NCBI GenBank assembly: GCA_041390825.1
Contig: JAWKPF010000021.1
Span: 1-64,000, forward strand
Direction of reading: 5' to 3'
DNA: 64,000 nucleotides
From: Thermomicrobiales bacterium
GTDB taxonomy: Bacteria; Chloroflexota; Chloroflexia; Thermomicrobiales; UBA6265
Position numbers and translations under genes: made by a program. The notes under the pieces are model-generated. The model was not told where the DNA came from. It did no database searches and saw nothing but the letters and a program-made list of their open reading frames with translations. Positions 58,926-64,000 of this stretch are shown one piece after another; position 1 is the first letter of the stretch, and every line of letters begins with the position of its first letter.

Positions 58926-60524
58926 TTGAGATCACGGATCCGATTCCAACGGCCGATGCAATGGCTCGGTATCTTCGCGTTGATGGCCGCGCTCGTGGCC
59001 CCCTCAGTTGCGCTCGCGCAGGATGCATCTCCCGAAGCAGGTGGCGGTGGTGTGCTCGTTGGCGCGTTCGATGTCGGCCCAGGCGGCTGCCCTGAATGCG
59101 CGAACCCGCTGCAGGCTGGCGCCGGTTTCACCTGGTTCGAGAAGTACTTCTCGAAGCTGATGCTCTATTCCTCCGACTTCTCGGCAATCCAGGGCGAACT
59201 GGCCGAGAGTTGGGAGATCAATGAGGACGCCACCCAGTACACCATTCATCTCCGAGATGGCGTGACGTGGCACGACGGCGAGCCGTTCACGTCGGAAGAC
59301 GTCAAGTTCACAATCGAGACCGCCGCGAACCCGGACAGCGCCAGTTACATCGGCGCCAAGTTCGCTGGCGTCACCTCGATCGAGACACCGGATGACCTGA
59401 CGGTCGTCCTGAATCTCGAGACCGGAAACAGCACCCTGCTCGACGCGTTCACTTTCCTGGTCATGCTTCCACAGCATGCGCTTGCGGACATTTCCCCGGC
59501 CGATCTGACGACCTCGACCTGGTGGCTGGAAAGCCCGATTGGGACGGGCCCGTTCAAGTGGAAGACCTACGAGCCCGGTCAGTACATCGAGCTCGAAGCG
59601 TACGATGACTACTGGCGAGGACGCCCGAAGCTCGATGGCATCATCAACCGCTTCTTCCCTGAAGCGGGGAGCGCCGTCATTGCCCTTCAGGCGGGTGACA
59701 TCGCGTTCACCTATATGACGCTCGACGAAGCAATGGGACTCGAAGGCGAAGAGGGCTTCACCGTTCTCTCCGGTCCGTCGCAGGTGCTCAACTACCTCGG
59801 CTTCGATCTCACCGATCCGCGCTTTGCCGATCAGCGGGTGCGCCAGGCGTTCATGTATGCCATCGACCGCCCGACCATCGTCGAGCAGCTCTACGGCGGC
59901 CAGGCGACGATGGCCAACTGCGCCTACATCTTGCCGCAATACGTGCCGGATGGGCTGAACGACTACGCGCAGAATGTCGACACCGCGAAACAGCTCCTTA
60001 GCGACGCCGGATTCGACGCCAGCCAGCCGGTCGAAATCCTCACCTACTATGCTGATCAGCTTTCGCAGGATGTGCTGGTGACCATTCAGCAGTTCATGGC
60101 GGATGTCGGTGTCCAGGTCGAGATTCGCGCGGTCGACGTTCCGACCTACAACCAGGTCTCACCCGACCCGGCACAGTGGGACGTCGTTTTCGCAGGCGCC
60201 GCCAACGGTCCGGACCCGGATGTGCTGTCGACCCATTTCGAGTCGATCGAAGCCAATCCAAACGTACTCAATCGCTCCGGCATCAAGGACGCCCAATTGG
60301 ACGAACTCTTCGCCAAGGGCCGCTCCACGGTCGACCCTGATGCTCGCGCCGAGATCTACCAGCAGATCTGCACGATCATGAACGAGCAGGTCTACTGGGC
60401 TCCGCTTTGGGTGCCAACTCGCTTCGGCGGGGTTTCCAACACCGTGGAGAACTTCGTCTGGGTGCCCGCTCCGGGCGGCGGACGCTACTACGACCAGGCT
60501 GAGCTCTGGTCGCTTGCTGCCTGA
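58926..60524 (+). CDS. Peptide-type ABC transporter substrate-binding protein 2 (SBP family 5)
   Basis: The 532-residue extracytoplasmic protein starts with TTG at 58926, with GGAAGGAG about 7 bases upstream. The signal peptide is LGIFALMAALVAPSVALAQ. Family 5 marks include LAESWEINEDATQYTIHL, EPFTSEDVKFTIETA and DQRVRQAFMYAIDRPTIVEQ. It differs strongly from binding protein 1, so the two importers probably have different substrates. It is followed by a hairpin and its own permease pair. Confidence 0.93.
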   Translation: MRSRIRFQRPMQWLGIFALMAALVAPSVALAQDASPEAGGGGVLVGAFDVGPGGCPECANPLQAGAGFTWFEKYFSKLMLYSSDFSAIQGELAESWEINEDATQYTIHLRDGVTWHDGEPFTSEDVKFTIETAANPDSASYIGAKFAGVTSIETPDDLTVVLNLETGNSTLLDAFTFLVMLPQHALADISPADLTTSTWWLESPIGTGPFKWKTYEPGQYIELEAYDDYWRGRPKLDGIINRFFPEAGSAVIALQAGDIAFTYMTLDEAMGLEGEEGFTVLSGPSQVLNYLGFDLTDPRFADQRVRQAFMYAIDRPTIVEQLYGGQATMANCAYILPQYVPDGLNDYAQNVDTAKQLLSDAGFDASQPVEILTYYADQLSQDVLVTIQQFMADVGVQVEIRAVDVPTYNQVSPDPAQWDVVFAGAANGPDPDVLSTHFESIEANPNVLNRSGIKDAQLDELFAKGRSTVDPDARAEIYQQICTIMNEQVYWAPLWVPTRFGGVSNTVENFVWVPAPGGGRYYDQAELWSLAA

Positions 60525-60547
60525 CCTTCGGGCAACGGTTCGATTGC

Positions 60548-60575
60548 GCGGGGAGCCCAGTTCTGGGCTCCCCGC
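60548..60575 (+). terminator. Intercistronic hairpin after binding protein gene 2
   Basis: GCGGGGAGCCCAG and CTGGGCTCCCCGC form a perfect 13-bp inverted repeat around TT, 23 bases after the stop. No T-run follows, so mRNA stabilisation or partial termination is likely. Confidence 0.7.
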
Positions 60576-60624
60576 CTGATTCGCCTCACTTCCCAGCGTT
60601 GGGAAAGGATCATGCAGGGACGAG

Positions 60625-61581
60625 ATGGGACGCTACATCCTGCGGCGGCTGTTGATCGCCATCCCCATCCTCTTCGCAATCTCCCTCATTGTCTTTGCGC
60701 TTCAGCAACTCACGCCGGGTGACCCGCTCAACGCGTACCTTCCACCGGACTTTCCATTGCCGGAAGCGCAGAAGGAGGCCATGCGGAAGCAACTTGGTCT
60801 GGATCAGCCGTTTCTGACGCGCTACGGCTACTGGCTCAAGGAGACGCTGCAAGGCAATCTCGGCACGAGTATCCGCACGCACGAGCCGGTGGTGGACGCT
60901 ATCAAGGACCGGGTCGGCGCCACCTTGTTGCTCATGGGAACGGCAATCACGATCGGCACCCTGATCGGGGTCATCTTTGGCGTGGTTGCGGCGGTGCGCC
61001 AGTATTCGGCGATCGACGGGGTGCTGACCGTCTTTGCGTTTCTGGGGATCTCGACGCCGGTCTACCTGACCGGCCTGTTGGCGCTTTATCTCTTTTCGCT
61101 TCAGCTCGGGTGGTTTCCCGCCGGTGGTTACTCCACGCCTGGGCAGCCATTTTCCGTTTCGGACCGTCTTTCGTATCTCATCTTGCCGGCCAGCATCATC
61201 GCCATCAACTACATCGCGCAGACGATGCGCTACACGCGCTCGGCGATGCTCGAGGTGCTTGGTCAGGACTACGTGCGCACCGCGCGCGCCAAGGGTTTGA
61301 GTGATCGCGCGGTGGTCGCGCGGCATGCCTTTCGCAATGCGTTGCTTCCAATCGTGACCCTGATCGGCGCCAGTGTGCCGGCATTGATCGGCGGGGCGAT
61401 TTTCATCGAATCGATCTTCGGTTGGCCCGGGGTCGGCCGGTTGCTCCTCAGCGGTGTCGAAGCGCGCGACTACCCGATCATTCTTGGAATTACCTTCATT
61501 CTGGCAATCGTGACACTGCTGGCCAACCTGGCGACCGATGTCGTCTATGCGCTCGTCGACCCGAGAATCCGCCTTGATTGA
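60625..61581 (+). CDS. dppB: Peptide-type ABC transporter permease 2 (DppB type)
   Basis: The 318-residue permease has a typical first helix (LLIAIPILFAISLIVFALQQ), FVSHL-independent BPD_transp_1 helices and the EAA loop YVRTARAKGLSDRAVVARHA. It ends in the common ATDVVYALVDPRIRLD. Its stop overlaps the start of the next permease by 8 bases. Confidence 0.93.
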   Translation: MGRYILRRLLIAIPILFAISLIVFALQQLTPGDPLNAYLPPDFPLPEAQKEAMRKQLGLDQPFLTRYGYWLKETLQGNLGTSIRTHEPVVDAIKDRVGATLLLMGTAITIGTLIGVIFGVVAAVRQYSAIDGVLTVFAFLGISTPVYLTGLLALYLFSLQLGWFPAGGYSTPGQPFSVSDRLSYLILPASIIAINYIAQTMRYTRSAMLEVLGQDYVRTARAKGLSDRAVVARHAFRNALLPIVTLIGASVPALIGGAIFIESIFGWPGVGRLLLSGVEARDYPIILGITFILAIVTLLANLATDVVYALVDPRIRLD

Positions 61582-62521
61582 CGCCGACACCTTCGACCCG
61601 TCTGAATCCCAACTCGTTCAGCCTTCACCGCTCGACCGCCAGGCGCCCGACGGGCTGGGAACCGAAAACGTGGTGCGTAGCCCCACCCGGGAAGTGGTGC
61701 GCCGTTTCATGCGGCACAAGCTCGCCATGACGGGGCTCATCGTTTTTCTCGTCATTACGTTGATGGCGATTTTCGCGCCGCTTGTGACGCAATATGACCC
61801 CAACCAGATCGATTTGCGCGCGCGCGGGCAAACCCCTTCGATGGAGCACTGGTTCGGCACTGACCGCACAGGCCGCGATGTCTACACCCGCACGGTGTAC
61901 GCCGGACGGATTTCGCTGCTGGTCGGCGTGCTGGCAGTATTGATCTCGGTGGTGATCGCTATTGTGTTGGGTGCGTGCGCGGGGTTCTTTGGCGGCAAGA
62001 CCGACATGGTCATCATGCGGTTCACCGATGTCATGATGACCTTCCCGCCCGTAGTCATCTTTGTGGCGGTGGCGGCCGCGGCTGGTCCAGGACTCGTCAA
62101 CACGATCCTGGTGATTGGCCTGCTTTTCTGGATGATTCCTTGCCGCCTGGTGCGCGCGAAGGTTCTCTCCGTGCGAGAAACCGAATACATCACCGCCGCG
62201 CGATCGATTGGCGTGCCGACACGAAGGATCGTCGGATTTCACGCCATCCCCAATGTGCTGGATGTGATCATCGTCTACATCACACTGGGAATGGCGCAGG
62301 CCATTCTGCTCGAGGCGGGTCTCTCGTTCCTGGGCGTCGGCATCCAGCCACCGACGTCGAGCTGGGGCAACATGCTGAATGTCGCCCGCAACATCAACAC
62401 GCTCGAATCGGAACCGTGGCTCTGGATTCCTCCCGGCGTAGCGATCGTGGTGACCGTCCTGGCCGTCAACCTGATCGGCGACGGCCTGCGCGACGCCCTC
62501 GACCCCAGAACGAGAACCTGA
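61574..62521 (+). CDS. dppC: Peptide-type ABC transporter permease 2 (DppC type)
   Basis: The 315-residue permease probably starts with TTG at 61574, inside the last codons of the previous gene. No ATG gives a better N-terminus. Marks are EHWFGTDRTGRDVYTRTVYA, the EAA loop YITAARSIGVPTRRIVGFHA, and a C-terminus SFLGVGIQPPTSSWGNML. No ATPase gene follows, as for importer 1. The gene ends at a GC-rich repeat. Confidence 0.9.
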   Translation: MIDADTFDPSESQLVQPSPLDRQAPDGLGTENVVRSPTREVVRRFMRHKLAMTGLIVFLVITLMAIFAPLVTQYDPNQIDLRARGQTPSMEHWFGTDRTGRDVYTRTVYAGRISLLVGVLAVLISVVIAIVLGACAGFFGGKTDMVIMRFTDVMMTFPPVVIFVAVAAAAGPGLVNTILVIGLLFWMIPCRLVRAKVLSVRETEYITAARSIGVPTRRIVGFHAIPNVLDVIIVYITLGMAQAILLEAGLSFLGVGIQPPTSSWGNMLNVARNINTLESEPWLWIPPGVAIVVTVLAVNLIGDGLRDALDPRTRT

Positions 62522-62523
62522 AA

Positions 62524-62603
62524 GCAGGCAGCATGCGGCACGCGGCATGCAGTTGGCATGCCGCATGCAATCGGGCACTACTCGCTATCTGCGTGCTGCC
62601 TGC
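62524..62603. repeat. GC-rich nested inverted repeats between convergent genes
   Basis: The outer arms GCAGGCAGCATGC (62524-62536) and GCGTGCTGCCTGC (62591-62603) are inverted with one mismatch. Inside them, GCGGCATGC (62542-62550) and GCATGCCGC (62556-62564) form a 9-bp stem with a 5-base loop. The repeated units are GCATGC and GCGTGC. It fills the 99-base gap between the dppC stop and the hydrolase stop and may terminate both. Confidence 0.55.
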
Positions 62604-62620
62604 CGCCTGCCGCGTGCACG

Positions 62621-63526
62621 CTACTGAACCCTATTCTCCAGTGTGCCGAGTTTGTCGATCCTGGCGACGACAACATCGCCGGACTTGAGATAGGTCTCGG
62701 TGGCTGCGCCGACGCCACCCGGGGTTCCCATGCAGATGAGATCGCCGGGACGCAGGGTGACGAAACGCGACAGGAACGCCACGGCTTCGGGAATCGAGAA
62801 GATCATCTCGCCTGCGTCGGAATGCTGGCGAAGCTCGCCGTTGACGGTGAGCGCCATTTCGAGCGTGCTCGGGTCGCCGGCTTCGTCCTTGGTCACCAGG
62901 TAGGGTCCGATGGCGGCAAACGAATCGCACCACTTGCCGAGCAGCCAGTCGAACCAGAGGTCTCCCGCGCGCTCGGTGCGCCCTTCGGCGATCTTGAGCG
63001 AGCGAGCCGAGACGTCGTTGAAGACGGTGTACCCGGCGACGTAGTTGTTGGCATCGGCAGCAGGAATGCTGACGCCCCTCGGCGCCGATCACAGCAGCGA
63101 TCTCGTCTCGTAGTCGAGTGTTTCCGAATCGGGCAGGATCAGGATCGGGTCGCCGGTGCCGATGATGGCCGTAGTCGGCTTGATGAAGGGACGCGGATTG
63201 ATCTTGTTTTTCTCGACCGCCAGAACCACCGCCTTCGATGATGTGCGATTGGTAGTTGCCGGCCAGCAGAAAGATGGTCGGCGGGTTCTGGATCGCGGCC
63301 TCGAGCGTTACGTCGCTCTCGGCAATGGTGGGAATCGAACCGACTGCGGCGGCATCTGCGACATCGCCAGCGGTCGTCATTCCCGGCATGCCATGGCGGT
63401 CTCGACCACGTTCGACGGCAGTGACGCGCCGATGTACGGCGCCGTCAGCAAGATCGACGATCTTCCCGTCGACCGAGACACCCGCGCGGATCTCCCACCG
63501 TTTCTGGAATAGCTAACGAATTTCAC
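62621..63526 (-). pseudogene. Fumarylacetoacetate hydrolase family protein, frame-disrupted
   Basis: Family pieces are FLLAGNYQSHIIEGG (NYxxHxxE), LIKPTTAIIGTGDPILIL, and the C-terminal GDLICMGTPGGVGAATETYL. They lie in at least three frames, so several single-base indels are present. The start is GTG at 63526 with GGAGGAG upstream, and the stop is at 62621; the span of about 301 codons is normal. FAH-fold enzymes hydrolyse or hydrate beta-diketo or 2-keto acids, fitting the catabolic theme. It follows the partial Gfo/Idh gene by 27 bases on the same strand. Confidence 0.82.
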
Positions 63527-63553
63527 TCGACTCCTCCTCAGTGTGTATTACGA

Positions 63554-64000
63554 CTAATCGACAGTGACACGTGTTCCGGTGCGCGCGGATTCGTAGGCGG
63601 CGTCGATGACGCCGAGCGCGGCGACAAGGGCGTCGCCGTTCGCCAGAGGTTGCGGTTCTCGTCGATCGAGGCGAGCAGATCGCGAATGACTGCCGGTGCC
63701 ATGCTGCCATAGCCGGGCAATGCGGCTGTGCTGTACGGGCGTCTCTTCCCGTACAGGATCGTCACGATTGCCCGCGCCGAACGAGCTCACCGAACCGTCG
63801 AAGTTCACCGTCAACGATCCGTGCTCGCCGCGGATGGCGAAGTAGCCGGCCGACATCGTGCGCGGCAGAACGAACGCGCAATGCATGGCGCCAGTGGCGC
63901 CCGATTCGTAGCGAAACGCGAGCGACAGTACGTCTTCGACATCGATACCGGCATCGTTCACTTGCCCAGCGAGCGCCTGGACCTCGACGATGCGCTCGCC
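63554..64000 (-). CDS. Gfo/Idh/MocA family oxidoreductase 3, partial and frame-disturbed
   Basis: The visible C-terminal 148 residues contain DAGIDVEDVLSLAFRYESG, TGAMHCAFVLP and an end GVIDAAYESARTGTRVTVD, as in the C-terminal domain of Gfo/Idh enzymes and similar to oxidoreductase 1. The expected MAPAVIRDLLASIDENRNL lies in another frame between about 63655 and 63750, implying two compensating indels. The N-terminal NAD-binding domain is beyond the right edge. Confidence 0.8.
   Translation of the reverse strand, partial: GERIVEVQALAGQVNDAGIDVEDVLSLAFRYESGATGAMHCAFVLPRTMSAGYFAIRGEHGSLTVNFDGSVSSFGAGNRDDPVREETPVQHSRIARLWQHGTGSHSRSARLDRREPQPLANGDALVAALGVIDAAYESARTGTRVTVD

Overview
The window is high-GC bacterial chromosome with dense gene packing, frequent GTG and TTG starts, and many ATGA or GTGA start/stop overlaps. 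The gene set looks like Chloroflexota, probably class Thermomicrobia (relatives of Sphaerobacter). Supporting features are a principal sigma factor with a long acidic N-terminus, export signals without a clear lipobox cysteine on the binding proteins, an HPRT-like enzyme with an N-terminal nuclease-like domain, and gene orders such as pseudouridine synthase-cmk-plsC. The assignment is inferred from recognised families, not from a database search. I saw no rRNA, tRNA, CRISPR array, insertion sequence or phage gene.

Left part (1-26.9 kb) is mostly housekeeping. It holds coaE and an ABC-F ATPase (minus), lysA, the principal sigma factor and obg (plus), then a minus-strand block: plsC, cmk, a pseudouridine synthase and a D,D-carboxypeptidase. 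A metallophosphoesterase and an aminotransferase (plus) follow, then rph, rarA, a small coiled-coil protein, a membrane protein, tsaC and uvrC (minus). Next come a sugar ABC importer operon (malE/F/G type), alkA, a DedA protein, a TrpB2-type tryptophan synthase beta chain and CorA. From about 6.8 to 14.5 kb almost every gene changes frame repeatedly. Yet each gene span has normal family length and the start/stop overlaps are kept, so I read this as consensus-sequence error, not gene decay.

Middle part (27-47 kb) is more mixed. A phosphoribosyltransferase fused to a PD-(D/E)XK-like domain precedes a ChlI/MoxR-type AAA ATPase and a long VWA protein. Then come an oxalate-decarboxylase-type bicupin, a DUF1905 protein, a PHP-domain protein, an amidohydrolase, a secreted GH10 xylanase with an unknown partner, an ABC exporter, an AlkZ-type glycosylase, a HAD hydrolase, a secreted phosphodiesterase-like protein, an MFS exporter and typA.

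Right part (47-64 kb) is one catabolic and uptake region. A GntR/FadR regulator has a perfect palindrome beside its own promoter. It is followed by two peptide-type ABC import sets (binding protein plus two permeases, no ATPase). Between them lie an N-acyl-D-amino-acid deacylase, two Gfo/Idh/MocA dehydrogenases, a DapA-family aldolase, a cytoplasmic BNR/sialidase-like protein and a DegT aminotransferase. A second, imperfect copy of the palindrome overlaps the predicted promoter of the second importer, which suggests one regulon. All three importer operons carry a strong hairpin directly after the binding-protein gene. The right edge holds a fumarylacetoacetate-hydrolase-family gene and a third Gfo/Idh gene, both with frame breaks.
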